A stretch of 64,000 nt of DNA from Duganella aceris (GTDB lineage Bacteria; Pseudomonadota; Gammaproteobacteria; Burkholderiales; Burkholderiaceae_D). The DNA is taken from contig NZ_JAADJT010000010.1 of NCBI RefSeq assembly GCF_011090165.1, forward strand, positions 62,001 through 126,000, read 5' to 3'. Both the position numbers and the translations under genes were made by a program. The notes below the pieces were generated by a model. That model had not been told where the DNA came from, ran no database searches, and saw nothing but the letters and a program-made list of their open reading frames with translations. Shown in pieces: positions 37,268 through 45,363 of this stretch (position 1 is its first letter; each line of letters starts with the position of its first letter).

Positions 37268-37713
37268 CTCTGTTCGATAGCAACATACTGATCGATGCCT
37301 TGAGAGGCGTGGATCAGGCCATGATCGAACTTCATTACTTCAAGCATATTGCCATCAGCTCGATCACGTGGATGGAGCTGATCGCAAAACCTTTAGCGGA
37401 AGAGGCGGCAGGCAGAATTACTGCCGCCGAAATGCTCGCCGCGCGGACCTTCATCGCTACCTTCAGCGTCATTCACACGAACGATGCAATCATGTTTGAG
37501 GCCGCAGCCGTGCGCGCGGACAGCATGCGCCATCCACCAAAAATCCACTTGCCGGATGCGATCATCCAGGCGACAGCCAATGTGACAGGCCGCTTACTGG
37601 TGACACGCAACAGAAAGGACTTCCGGGGAAACAATCTGCGCTTCCCCTATGATCTGCACGACGGCAAAATCGCCAATATCGCTGCGCCTCCGGTGAACCA
37701 GGCGACCAATTAG
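37258..37713 (+). CDS. PIN-domain toxin (VapC-like ribonuclease)
   Basis: The 151-residue protein has the four acidic positions of PIN nucleases: Asp7 (LFDSNILIDAL), Glu in WMELIAKP, Asp in LPDAIIQATA and Asp in TRNRKDF. VapC-type toxins cleave tRNA or rRNA with Mg when the antitoxin is lost. Its ATG sits within the last codons of the putative antitoxin. GC content is lower than in moaC and the PilZ gene around it, so the pair was probably acquired as a unit. Confidence 0.85.
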   Translation: MGIALFDSNILIDALRGVDQAMIELHYFKHIAISSITWMELIAKPLAEEAAGRITAAEMLAARTFIATFSVIHTNDAIMFEAAAVRADSMRHPPKIHLPDAIIQATANVTGRLLVTRNRKDFRGNNLRFPYDLHDGKIANIAAPPVNQATN

Positions 37714-37733
37714 CAGCTCGGCGTATTGTCTGA

Positions 37734-37762
37734 TTGTTACTCTTCCCATGCGGGTATATAAT
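37734..37762 (+). promoter_or_regulatory. Sigma-70 promoter for the PilZ gene
   Basis: TTGTTA (37734-37739) and TATAAT (37757-37762) are separated by exactly 17 bases, close to the consensus. The start of transcription would be near 37769, giving a leader of about 60 bases before the ATG at 37829. Confidence 0.75.
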
Positions 37763-37828
37763 TAGTGTCGCGGAAACAATTTTTCGACGATTAGTCTTAC
37801 TGCCAGACGCATACGAGAAAGAATCTGA

Positions 37829-38536
37829 ATGAGCAGCACTCCCCCGAGCGAAGCCAAGACTCAGGAATATGAATTTGAGCAGATGAACCTGCAGGTGGGC
37901 GGCAGGATTCAATTCATCACGCATCGCACGATCAAGCCGATTCAACATTTTTCGACGCTGATCGGCTGGGTCAAGGACGAGTACATGATCGTCAAGGTGC
38001 CGTTCGAGAACAACGCGCCGATTTCGGTCAACGAAGGCGATAAGCTCACCATCCGCGTCTTCTCCGGGGTGAATGTTTGCTCGTTCTCGTGTGTGGTGCA
38101 GCGCGTGTTTCCGCGTCCGCTGTTTTATGTCCACCTGTCGTTCCCGGTGTCGATCCAGGGCACCAGCCTGCGCGCGGCGATGCGGGTCAAGGTCGATATC
38201 CCGGCCCAGGTCACCACCCCGACCGGCGCGGCGTCGGTGTTCCTGGTCAACCTGAGCGTCTCCGGCGCGCTGATCGAGTCGCCCAAGAAGCTGCCGGAGG
38301 ATGATGCCCAGGTCGGGCTGTCGTTCTACCTGATCGCCCAGCCCGGCAACCGCCAGGTGCGCGTCAATCCCAATGCGACCATCCGCAACATCAATATCGT
38401 CAAGCCGGCGGCCGGCGACAAGCCGGAGGTGTTCACCTACGGCGTGCAGTTCATCGATCTCGATCCGGTTCACTACACGATGCTGCAAAACCTGACCTAC
38501 GAGGCGTTGATCGCCGACCGCCAGAAGATAGTCTGA
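37829..38536 (+). CDS. YcgR-like PilZ-domain c-di-GMP receptor
   Basis: The 235-residue protein has an N-terminal YcgR-like beta domain (about 15-110) and a PilZ domain (about 112-230). The c-di-GMP binding residues are in place: R115 and R119 (RxxxR) and N141-x-S143-x-x-G146, the D/NxSxxG motif. YcgR-type proteins slow flagellar motors or act on other motility systems when c-di-GMP rises. It lies beside the pilin gene, convergent with it across a bidirectional terminator, and 30 kb from the GGDEF-EAL protein. Confidence 0.88.
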   Translation: MSSTPPSEAKTQEYEFEQMNLQVGGRIQFITHRTIKPIQHFSTLIGWVKDEYMIVKVPFENNAPISVNEGDKLTIRVFSGVNVCSFSCVVQRVFPRPLFYVHLSFPVSIQGTSLRAAMRVKVDIPAQVTTPTGAASVFLVNLSVSGALIESPKKLPEDDAQVGLSFYLIAQPGNRQVRVNPNATIRNINIVKPAAGDKPEVFTYGVQFIDLDPVHYTMLQNLTYEALIADRQKIV

Positions 38537-38552
38537 TCAGCCGACACGAACG

Positions 38553-38580
38553 AAAAAAAACCGGCTTGCGCCGGTTTTTT
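38553..38580. terminator. Bidirectional terminator between the PilZ gene and the pilin gene
   Basis: AACCGGC-TTGC-GCCGGTT forms a seven-base stem flanked by a run of A on the left and TTTTTT on the right. It serves the PilZ gene (plus) and the pilin gene (minus), whose stop is at 38597. Confidence 0.9.
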
Positions 38581-38596
38581 ACCTTACATCTGAGAA

Positions 38597-39064
38597 TTAC
38601 TTGTTGTTCTTCTCGATGGCGGCCAGCGCGGCGGCATTAGTCACCGTGGTGGTGTTTTTCCAGGTCATCGCGGTACCACCAGCATCCAGGGTTGGGGTGA
38701 AAGTGATTTTCAGGCCATCGATACCGGTACCGACACCAGTTGCCAGCGTCGCTTCGATCACGCCGCTGCCGGTAACCGTTGCGGCGGTAACTTCTTTGGT
38801 TGGGGTGAAGGTCGCGACCACGCCTTTATCGGTCGTGTTGCAAGTCGCCAGATTGCCACCGGCTTCCTGGGCGCAGACTGCGACGGCGGTTTTCAGCGAG
38901 TCAACCGAGGACATCGCGTTGGCGATCTTGGCCTTGGCGGTGTAGTCGCTGTACGCTGGAATCGCGACGGCGGCCAGAATACCGATAATGGCAACCACGA
39001 TCATCAGTTCGATCAGGGTGAAGCCGGCTTGTGCTTGTTTCTTCATCATTTTCATGGATTTCAT
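38597..39064 (-). CDS. pilA: Type IV major pilin
   Basis: The 155-residue prepilin has a short basic leader ending in Gly14, then FTLIELMIVVAIIGILAAVA, the classic site for PilD cleavage and N-methylation with Glu at mature position 5. The globular part has a Cys pair (VCAQEAGGNLATC) enclosing a small loop; the C-terminal D-loop of Pseudomonas pilins is not evident. AAGGAG seven bases before the ATG at 39064 sets the start. It has a sigma-54 promoter and TGTC repeats upstream (39115-39235). Confidence 0.93.
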   Translation of the reverse strand: MKSMKMMKKQAQAGFTLIELMIVVAIIGILAAVAIPAYSDYTAKAKIANAMSSVDSLKTAVAVCAQEAGGNLATCNTTDKGVVATFTPTKEVTAATVTGSGVIEATLATGVGTGIDGLKITFTPTLDAGGTAMTWKNTTTVTNAAALAAIEKNNK

Positions 39065-39114
39065 TTTGCGACTCCTTGGGTTAAACACGAATTGGGTGGG
39101 ACAATTACCATAGA

Positions 39115-39129
39115 GCAATCCGCGTGCCA
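39115..39129 (-). promoter_or_regulatory. Sigma-54 (-24/-12) promoter of pilA
   Basis: On the minus strand the sequence TGGCACGCGGATTGCT matches the RpoN consensus TGGCACG-N4-TTGCW at every fixed position. Transcription would start near 39103, about 40 bases before the pilA ATG. Confidence 0.88.
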
Positions 39130-39180
39130 GCCCTTTTTTGCTTAAAAATTCAGCAAAATATCGCTAAAACTGCCATTTTT

Positions 39181-39235
39181 TGTCAGTCCGACCGCCGCAA
39201 TTTGTCAGAACAACGCCGGCTGACAAATTTTGTCA
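39181..39235 (-). promoter_or_regulatory. TGTC repeats, candidate PilR activator sites
   Basis: TGTCA occurs at 39181, 39203 and 39231 on the plus strand, with its complement TGACA at 39221: four copies in 55 bases, about 80-130 bases upstream of the RpoN start of pilA. In Pseudomonas PilR binds repeated TGTC motifs upstream of the RpoN-dependent pilin promoter. The last copy overlaps the stop codon of the FHA gene. Confidence 0.65.
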
Positions 39236-39808
39236 TGCGATTCGGAACGCCATCCGCGTCCCGCTGAGGTCGATCACGTCGCCATGATTGAGCCGCGCCG
39301 GCTGTTTCGACAGGGCGACGCCGTTCAGCAGCGGCGGTTGGGCGCCTTCGACATGGGTGATCGTATAAAGTTCCGGCTGACGGTGGATCACCACCACCTG
39401 CACGCCGGCGCGGCCGAGCGTGGTCTGCGGCTTGGTCAGCGCGACGTGCTTGCCGGCGTTGTTGCCGTTTAAGACCTCGATTTCCGCCAGCACCGGTTGC
39501 GCGGCGGCCGACGGCCGTACGCCGTCGGCGACGAACTCCACCTGGAACTTGGCCATCTTGATCGCGTCCTGGTGCTGCAGGAAATGCTTGCCGATGCGGT
39601 GCCCGTTCACAAAGGTGCCGTTGGTGCTGTGCAGGTCTTCAAGAAAGGAGTCGTCGAGGATGGTGACGATCACCGCGTGCTCGCCGCTGACCGCCGGATG
39701 CGACAACACGATGTCGTTGCGCGGGTGACGCCCGAGGGTCATGCGCTCCTTGCTCAGTTGTATCTGCTGCTCTATCTGTCCATCCCGCGAGATGATGATC
39801 TTCGCCAA
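39233..39808 (-). CDS. FHA-domain protein
   Basis: The 191-residue protein has a canonical N-terminal forkhead-associated domain (about 20-85: LGRHPRNDIVLSHPAVSGEH, HSTNGTFVNG) that binds phosphothreonine peptides. A second, degenerate FHA-like half (about 110-190) keeps TTLGR and an LNG but lacks the STNG core. It has no membrane segment. FHA proteins work with Ser/Thr kinases or secretion systems, but none is adjacent. It lies between sucD and pilA in the same direction. Confidence 0.88.
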   Translation of the reverse strand: MAKIIISRDGQIEQQIQLSKERMTLGRHPRNDIVLSHPAVSGEHAVIVTILDDSFLEDLHSTNGTFVNGHRIGKHFLQHQDAIKMAKFQVEFVADGVRPSAAAQPVLAEIEVLNGNNAGKHVALTKPQTTLGRAGVQVVVIHRQPELYTITHVEGAQPPLLNGVALSKQPARLNHGDVIDLSGTRMAFRIA

Positions 39809-39828
39809 ATCTCTTCTCCAATGAATAA

Positions 39829-39846
39829 GGGGAGCCGAAGCTCCCC
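39829..39846 (-). terminator. Hairpin with UUCG-type loop after sucD
   Basis: On the minus strand GGGGAGC-TTCG-GCTCCCC forms a seven-base stem with the very stable UUCG tetraloop, 31 bases after the sucD stop, followed by TTATTCATT. It probably ends the sucCD transcript, or stabilises it, before the FHA gene. Confidence 0.7.
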
Positions 39847-39876
39847 ATTATTATTCCACACTCAAGCCGGCTGTTA

Positions 39877-40758
39877 TTACAGCATGGCTTTCAGCAGACG
39901 CGCCATTTCGGACGGGTTTTTGGTGACGGTGATGCCGCAAGCTTCCATGATTTCCAGTTTGGCTTGTGCGGTGTCCGCGCCGCCGGAGATCAGCGCGCCG
40001 GCGTGGCCCATGCGCTTGCCCGGAGGAGCGGTGACACCGGCGATGAAGCCGACCACCGGTTTTTTCATGTTGTCTTTGATCCAGTAAGCCGCGTTGGCTT
40101 CGTCCGGACCGCCGATTTCGCCGATCATGATGACCGCGTCGGTATCAGGATCGTCGTTGAACATCTTCATGACGTCGATGTGCTTCAGACCGTTGATCGG
40201 GTCGCCGCCGATACCAACCGCCGACGACTGGCCCAGGCCCAGCGCGGTCAGTTGACCGACCGCTTCATAGGTCAGGGTGCCCGAACGCGAGACCACGCCG
40301 ATACGGCCCTTCTTGTGGATGTGACCCGGCATGATGCCGATCTTGATTTCGTCAGGGGTGATCAGGCCTGGGCAGTTAGGGCCCAGCAGCAGGGTCTTCG
40401 AGCCGGCCTTGGCCATGCGGTCCTTCAGGGCCATCATGTCGCGGACTGGAATGCCTTCGGTGATGCAAATCGCCAGATCCATTTCGGCTTCGACGGCTTC
40501 CCAGATCGCGGCGGCGGCGCCAGCTGGCGGCACGTAGATCACGGAAACGTTGGCGCCGGTTTCTTTCTTGGCTTCGGTAACGCTAGCGAAAATTGGAATG
40601 CCTTCGAAATCTTCGCCGGCTTTCTTAGGGTTCACGCCTGCGACGAAGGCGGCTTTGCCGTTCGCGTAGTCACGGCAACCACGGGTGTGGAACTGGCCGG
40701 TCTTGCCGGTGATCCCTTGGGTAACGACTTTGGTATCTTTATTGATCAGAATGGACAT
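39877..40758 (-). CDS. sucD: Succinyl-CoA ligase (ADP-forming), alpha subunit
   Basis: With SucC this enzyme converts succinyl-CoA to succinate, making ATP or GTP in the TCA cycle. The 293-residue protein has the CoA-binding part (VTQGITGKTGQFHTRGCRDY), VGIGGDPINGLKH and the phosphorylated His in GKRMGHAGALISGG. It follows sucC after 13 bases. Length is normal. Confidence 0.98.
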   Translation of the reverse strand: MSILINKDTKVVTQGITGKTGQFHTRGCRDYANGKAAFVAGVNPKKAGEDFEGIPIFASVTEAKKETGANVSVIYVPPAGAAAAIWEAVEAEMDLAICITEGIPVRDMMALKDRMAKAGSKTLLLGPNCPGLITPDEIKIGIMPGHIHKKGRIGVVSRSGTLTYEAVGQLTALGLGQSSAVGIGGDPINGLKHIDVMKMFNDDPDTDAVIMIGEIGGPDEANAAYWIKDNMKKPVVGFIAGVTAPPGKRMGHAGALISGGADTAQAKLEIMEACGITVTKNPSEMARLLKAML

Positions 40759-40771
40759 GTTGATTCCTTAA

Positions 40772-41941
40772 TTAAGCTTGACCGGCAGCGGCGGCTACGA
40801 CGCTCTTCGCTGCATCTTCCATGGTGTCGGCAGCGATGATAGGCAGACCGGAATCGGCCAGCATCTTCTTGCCCAGGTCTTCGTTGGTGCCCTTCATGCG
40901 GACCACCAGCGGCACGTTCAGCGACACGGCCTTGACCGCGGCGATGACGCCTTCGGCGATCACGTCGCAACGCATGATGCCGCCGAAGATGTTGACCAGG
41001 ATGGCTTTCAGGCCTGGGTTTTTCAACATGATCTTGAAGGCTTCGGTGACTTTCTCGGCCGTGGCGCCGCCGCCGACGTCCAGGAAGTTGGCAGGCTCGC
41101 CGCCGAACAGTTTGATGGTGTCCATGGTGGCCATGGCCAGGCCGGCGCCGTTCACCAGGCAGCCGATGTTGCCGTCCAGCGAGATGTAGGCCAGGTCGAA
41201 TTTCGAGGCTTCGATTTCAGCTGGATCTTCTTCGTCCAGATCGCGCAGGGCGACGATTTCTGGATGACGGAACAGCGCGTTCGGGTCGAAGTTGAACTTC
41301 GCGTCCAGGGCGATGACTTTGCCGCTGCCGGTGACGATCAGCGGGTTGATCTCGGCCAGCGAGCAATCGGTTTCCCAGTAGGCTTTGTACAGGCCTTGCA
41401 GCTGCACGCGGGCGTCGGCGATCGAACCGGCCGGCACGCCGATTTTGGCGGCGATGGCGTCGGCATCGGCGTCGGTCAGGCCGACGCTTGGATCGATGGT
41501 GACGTGGTGAATCTTTTCAGGGTGGCTCTCGGCCACTTCTTCGATGTCCATGCCGCCTTCGGACGATGCCATCAGCACCACTTTCTGGGTGACGCGGTCG
41601 GTGACCATCGAAACGTACAGCTCTTGCTTGATGTCGGCGCCTTCTTCAACCAGCAGACGGTTGACTTTTTGGCCGGTGGCGCTGGTCTGATGGGTGATCA
41701 GCTGCATGCCCATGATCTGGTTGGCGTATTCCTTGACCTGTTCGATCGATTTTGCGACTTTCACGCCGCCGCCCTTGCCGCGGCCACCTGCGTGGATCTG
41801 CGCCTTCACGACCCAAACCGGGCCGCCCAGGGTTTCCGCTGCCTTGACTGCCTCGTCGACGGACATGCACGGGATACCGCGCGGAACCGTCACTCCGTAT
41901 TGCCGGAGGATTTCTTTGGCTTGATACTCATGGATTTTCAT
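40772..41941 (-). CDS. sucC: Succinyl-CoA ligase (ADP-forming), beta subunit
   Basis: The 389-residue ATP-grasp subunit binds nucleotide and succinate. Motifs are MKIHEYQAKEILRQYGVTVP, KAQIHAGGRGKGGGVKVAKS, LINPLIV-type region AEINPLIVTGSGKV and the C-terminal GGIMRCDVIAEGVIAA. It heads the sucC-sucD operon. The 90-base gap upstream, next to the DUF2889 gene in the same direction, must carry its promoter. Confidence 0.98.
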   Translation of the reverse strand: MKIHEYQAKEILRQYGVTVPRGIPCMSVDEAVKAAETLGGPVWVVKAQIHAGGRGKGGGVKVAKSIEQVKEYANQIMGMQLITHQTSATGQKVNRLLVEEGADIKQELYVSMVTDRVTQKVVLMASSEGGMDIEEVAESHPEKIHHVTIDPSVGLTDADADAIAAKIGVPAGSIADARVQLQGLYKAYWETDCSLAEINPLIVTGSGKVIALDAKFNFDPNALFRHPEIVALRDLDEEDPAEIEASKFDLAYISLDGNIGCLVNGAGLAMATMDTIKLFGGEPANFLDVGGGATAEKVTEAFKIMLKNPGLKAILVNIFGGIMRCDVIAEGVIAAVKAVSLNVPLVVRMKGTNEDLGKKMLADSGLPIIAADTMEDAAKSVVAAAAGQA

Positions 41942-42031
41942 GCTGGCTTCCCTTCTGATGCTGATGTGTATAAATCGGTTGATACTGCGAAATGTGTGAA
42001 GCTGAGGTTGGTACTCTGTAAGCAGGTGTCG

Positions 42032-42616
42032 CTACGCGCTACCCGGTGCTGCTTTGGCCACCCAGCGCGGGTAAAACTGCGCCACTGCCCCGCCGTCGGT
42101 GCGCAGGGCATGGCATTTGTCGAGTTGAAACGGCTTTTGGCGCGGCACGCCTTGGGTCTCGGCAGCCGCATCGTTGGTCGACCAGACATCGTTGGCGAAC
42201 GCCTGCACCGCCGCCGTCGGCAGAATCTGCGCCAGTTCGGTCAGGTGGGTGCAGCCGGCGGTGCCGGCCAGGCGTTGCTTGAGCTCGTGGCGGAACCCCT
42301 TCATCAGGTTCAGGCCGACGAGCTGTTGTTTGTAATCGGGAGCGATGGTGTCGCAGTGGCCGGGATAGGGAACGGCATCGGATACGGCTTCGGCATCGAC
42401 GATGGTCAGTTGCAGATCGACGGTCAGGCGCAGGTACAGGTCGTGCAGCGGCGCGCCGCCGGCGCGCGGACCGGACGCCAGCATGGTGTCGTGCGGTTTG
42501 ATATCGGTGATATGGGCGTCAATATCCCACAGGCCGTCATCGCGCGCATAGGCTTGGACGGCAATCGCTCGCGTGTGCCGCAGCGCACGTCGGGTAACTG
42601 GAGTTGACAGGGACAT
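42032..42616 (-). CDS. DUF2889 family protein
   Basis: The 194-residue protein matches the DUF2889 pattern: RRALRHTRAIAVQAYARDDG near the N-terminus, WDIDAHITDIKPHD, PLHDLYLRLTVD and CTHLTELAQILPTAAVQAF. Family members are common in proteobacteria, often near aromatic degradation or central metabolism, and have no proven function. No membrane or signal segment is seen. It lies between recX and sucC, all on the minus strand. Confidence 0.85.
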   Translation of the reverse strand: MSLSTPVTRRALRHTRAIAVQAYARDDGLWDIDAHITDIKPHDTMLASGPRAGGAPLHDLYLRLTVDLQLTIVDAEAVSDAVPYPGHCDTIAPDYKQQLVGLNLMKGFRHELKQRLAGTAGCTHLTELAQILPTAAVQAFANDVWSTNDAAAETQGVPRQKPFQLDKCHALRTDGGAVAQFYPRWVAKAAPGSA

Positions 42617-42811
42617 AAGACCGATACCGCTTTCGCGGTTTAGTTAGTTAGCAGCCTGGCGCATTTCTCTTATTAAAAATGCACGTTGCCGCAGCTTCTA
42701 CGGACAACCACCGCACCCGCGGTGCTGCAAAAACCCGCAAAGTTTAGCACACCCGGGGCCGGGTGGCGATGTGCCTGATGCCAATACCCGGCAAATTGCT
42801 GCGCCGCAGGA
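42617..42811. other. Intergenic region between recX and the DUF2889 gene
   Basis: These 195 bases contain no credible gene. Two small hairpins are visible: GCACC-CGC-GGTGC near 42712 and CACCCGG-GG-CCGGGTG at 42750-42765. The second is followed on the minus strand by CTAAACTTTGCGGGTTTTT and may end the recA-recX transcript. Confidence 0.5.
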
Positions 42812-43264
42812 TCAGTCGTCCTCGGGCGCGCCTTTGAGCGCGACCTGCACCGCGCGCTGCGAAAAGCCGCGTTGCAGCAGGAAGCGCATTTGTTTGTTGC
42901 GCGCCTGTGGATCGGCCGCCACAGTGCCGAACTTGCGGGTCCAGACGTCGACGCAGCGCTCGGTTTCGCTGTCGGCCAGGCCGGACTTGAGTTCCTGCAG
43001 CGCTTCGCCGTTGACGCCGTGGCTTTGCAGCTCGGCGACGATGCGGCTGTTGCCGAAGCGGGCCGAGCGGCGGTGGATCAGCGCTTCGGAGAAGCGTTCC
43101 TGCGACAGCCAGTTGTTTTTTTCCAGCAGGTCGAGCAGGGCTTCGACGTCGTCGCCCTCTTCCGCGTAGCGCGACAGCTTGCGGCCCAGTTCCAGCCGGC
43201 TGTGCTCGCGCATCGACAGGTAGCGCAGCGCGCGTCCCTTCAGGCTGAGTTGTGGTGCTGCCAT
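42812..43264 (-). CDS. recX: Recombination regulator RecX
   Basis: RecX binds RecA filaments and limits their growth and coprotease activity. The 150-residue protein is built of three-helix repeats and has the family features KGRALRYLSMREHSRLELGR, LDLLEKNNWLSQERF and RFGNSRIVAELQSHGV. The ATG at 43264 has AGGGGA upstream; a GTG at 43279 is possible. It lies just after recA with a terminator between, so it is expressed by read-through, as in other bacteria. Confidence 0.93.
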   Translation of the reverse strand: MAAPQLSLKGRALRYLSMREHSRLELGRKLSRYAEEGDDVEALLDLLEKNNWLSQERFSEALIHRRSARFGNSRIVAELQSHGVNGEALQELKSGLADSETERCVDVWTRKFGTVAADPQARNKQMRFLLQRGFSQRAVQVALKGAPEDD

Positions 43265-43283
43265 AAAAATCCCCTGCACAATG

Positions 43284-43318
43284 AAAAAACCACCGGCTGC
43301 ATGAAACAGCGCGGTGGT
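43284..43318 (-). terminator. Terminator between recA and recX
   Basis: On the minus strand ACCACCG and CGGTGGT pair around an inner CTG/CAG stem and a small loop, followed directly by TTTTTT. Partial read-through of such a hairpin is the known way recX is kept at a low level compared with recA. Confidence 0.85.
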
Positions 43319-43340
43319 CTGCGATCGGGCGGACGCGGTG

Positions 43341-44450
43341 TTACGCCGCGTCGGCCTTGTCGCCTTTGTCGGCCTTGTCGACCGACTTCAGCTTGACCAC
43401 GGTCTCGCCCTTGTCGGCGGCCAGCGGCGGCAGCACGCGCACGCCCAGCGATTCGCGTACCTTGTTTTCGATTTCCCACGCCAGCGCCGGACGCTCCTGC
43501 AGGAAGATGCGGGCGTTGTCCTTGCCCTGGCCGACGCGTTCGCCGTTATAGCTGTACCATGAACCGGATTTCTCGACGATCTTCGCTTCCACGCCCAGGT
43601 CCAGGATCTCGCCTTCGCGCGAGGTGCCGGCGCCGTACAGGATGTCGAAGTGGGCTTCCTTGAACGGCGGCGCGATCTTGTTCTTGACCACTTTGACCTT
43701 GGTTTCGTTGCCGATCACCTCGTCGCCCGACTTGATCGAGCCGGTGCGGCGGATGTCCAGGCGCACCGAGGCGTAGAACTTCAGCGCATTGCCGCCGGTG
43801 GTGGTTTCCGGCGAACCGAACATGACGCCGATCTTCATGCGGATCTGGTTGATGAAGATGACCAGGGTGTTGGTGCGGTTGATCGAACCGGTCAGCTTGC
43901 GCAGCGCTTGCGACATCAGGCGCGCTTGCAGGCCCGGCAGCGAGTCGCCCATGTCGCCTTCGATCTCGGCGCGCGGCGTCAGCGCGGCGACCGAGTCGAT
44001 CACGACCAGGTCGACCGAGCCGGAACGCACCAGCGCGTCGCAGATTTCCAGCGCTTGTTCGCCGGTGTCCGGCTGCGAGATCAGCAGTTCGTGCAGATTG
44101 ACGCCCAGTTTCTGCGCGTAGCCGACGTCCAGCGCGTGCTCGGCGTCGATGAAGGCGCAGGTGCCGCCCAGCTTTTGCATTTCGGCGATGGTTTGCAGCG
44201 TCAGCGTGGTTTTACCGGACGATTCAGGACCGTAGATCTCCACCACGCGGCCGCGCGGCAAGCCGCCGACGCCCAGCGCGATATCCAGACCGAGCGAACC
44301 GGTCGAGACGACCTGGACGTCTTCGATCGGGGCGTTGGCGTCCATGCGCATTACGGAGCCTTTGCCGAATTGTTTTTCGATCTGCGCCAGCGCGGCGGCC
44401 AGCGCCTTGGCTTTTTCAGATGCAGGTACAACCGCTTTTTTATCGTCCAT
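43341..44450 (-). CDS. recA: Recombinase A
   Basis: RecA forms filaments on single-stranded DNA, promotes strand exchange and triggers LexA cleavage. The 369-residue protein has the Walker A motif GPESSGKTT, VIDSVAALTPRAEIEGDMGD, loop L2 region FGSPETTTGGNALKFYASVR and the acidic Lys/Asp-rich C-terminal tail (KSVDKADKGDKADAA). A LexA box lies 52 bases upstream of the ATG. Downstream are a terminator and recX. Confidence 0.99.
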   Translation of the reverse strand: MDDKKAVVPASEKAKALAAALAQIEKQFGKGSVMRMDANAPIEDVQVVSTGSLGLDIALGVGGLPRGRVVEIYGPESSGKTTLTLQTIAEMQKLGGTCAFIDAEHALDVGYAQKLGVNLHELLISQPDTGEQALEICDALVRSGSVDLVVIDSVAALTPRAEIEGDMGDSLPGLQARLMSQALRKLTGSINRTNTLVIFINQIRMKIGVMFGSPETTTGGNALKFYASVRLDIRRTGSIKSGDEVIGNETKVKVVKNKIAPPFKEAHFDILYGAGTSREGEILDLGVEAKIVEKSGSWYSYNGERVGQGKDNARIFLQERPALAWEIENKVRESLGVRVLPPLAADKGETVVKLKSVDKADKGDKADAA

Positions 44451-44501
44451 AATGTTCTTTCAACCAGGTGGTGGGTTGCGAATTTCTTCGTACAGGTAGC
44501 A

Positions 44502-44517
44502 CTGTATAAAAAAACAG
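44502..44517. promoter_or_regulatory. LexA (SOS) box upstream of recA
   Basis: CTGTATAAAAAAACAG is a 16-base match to the SOS box CTG-N10-CAG, within ACTG...CAGT, giving two more symmetric positions. It lies 52 bases before the recA start. TTGCAT and TATACA, overlapping the box on the minus strand with a 15-base spacing, are candidate promoter elements. Confidence 0.88.
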
Positions 44518-44622
44518 TGATTAATGCAAGCACGATTTTGAAATCTCACAAAAACTCGCCACCTTGCGGAAAATGAAACACAATACAAACTTGTGCAGAC
44601 GGAGTGTTGGAGTGTCTAAATA

Positions 44623-45363
44623 ATGCGTATCTTACTTGCCGAGGACGACAGCGTCCTGGCCGACGGCCTGACCCGCTCGCTGCGCCAATCGGGCTACGCC
44701 ATCGATTGCGTGCGCAACGGCCAGGAGGCCGACACCGCTCTATCGACGCAGGAATTCGACCTGCTGATCCTGGACCTGGGCCTGCCCAAGCTGTCCGGGC
44801 TGGAAGTGCTGCGCCGGCTGCGCGCCCGTTCGTCGCTGCTGCCGGTGCTGATCCTGACCGCCGCCGATTCGATCGAACAGCGCGTCAACGGCCTCGACCT
44901 GGGCGCCGACGATTACATGGCCAAGCCGTTCGCGCTGTCCGAGCTGGAGGCGCGGGTGCGCGCCCTGACCCGGCGCGGCGCCGGCGGCGGCGCCACCGTC
45001 ATCAAGCACGGTCCGCTCTCCTACGACCAGGTCGGCCGCAGCGCCTACATCGCCGACCAGATGCTGGACCTGTCGGCGCGCGAGCTGGGCCTGCTGGAAA
45101 TCCTGCTGGCGCGCACCGGCCGCCTGGTCTCCAAGGAGCAGCTGGTCGACCACCTGTGCGAATGGGGCGAGGAAGTCAGCAACAACGCCATCGAAGTCTA
45201 TGTGCACCGTCTGCGCAAGAAGATCGAGATCGGCGGCATCCGCATCGCCACCGTGCGCGGCCTCGGCTACTGCCTGGAGAAATATTCGGAAGCCGCGCGC
45301 GCCAGTGTCGGCGCCAACACCGGCGCCGGCACCGGCGCCGAGGCCGGGGACGCCAGCAAGTGA
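44623..45363 (+). CDS. OmpR-family response regulator
   Basis: The 246-residue protein has a receiver domain (about 1-115) with AEDD, the phosphorylated Asp51 in LLILDLGLPK and the Lys in DYMAKPFA. A winged-helix DNA-binding domain follows (about 130-225: DLSARELGLLEILLARTG, NNAIEVYVHRLRKKI). A low-complexity Gly/Ala tail (about 228-246) ends the protein. It overlaps the histidine kinase start (GTGA). The three genes after it (kinase, DUF4212 protein, symporter) also overlap one another, so it probably controls uptake of the symporter's substrate. Confidence 0.93.
   Translation: MRILLAEDDSVLADGLTRSLRQSGYAIDCVRNGQEADTALSTQEFDLLILDLGLPKLSGLEVLRRLRARSSLLPVLILTAADSIEQRVNGLDLGADDYMAKPFALSELEARVRALTRRGAGGGATVIKHGPLSYDQVGRSAYIADQMLDLSARELGLLEILLARTGRLVSKEQLVDHLCEWGEEVSNNAIEVYVHRLRKKIEIGGIRIATVRGLGYCLEKYSEAARASVGANTGAGTGAEAGDASK

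Noticed and set aside
37015..37347. Minus-strand frame opposite the antitoxin gene
   Set aside because: No family resemblance and no ribosome site; the plus-strand pair has the coupled layout of a toxin module.
43284..43318. Hairpin between recA and recX as a novel regulatory RNA
   Set aside because: It is an ordinary terminator with partial read-through, known for recA-recX.
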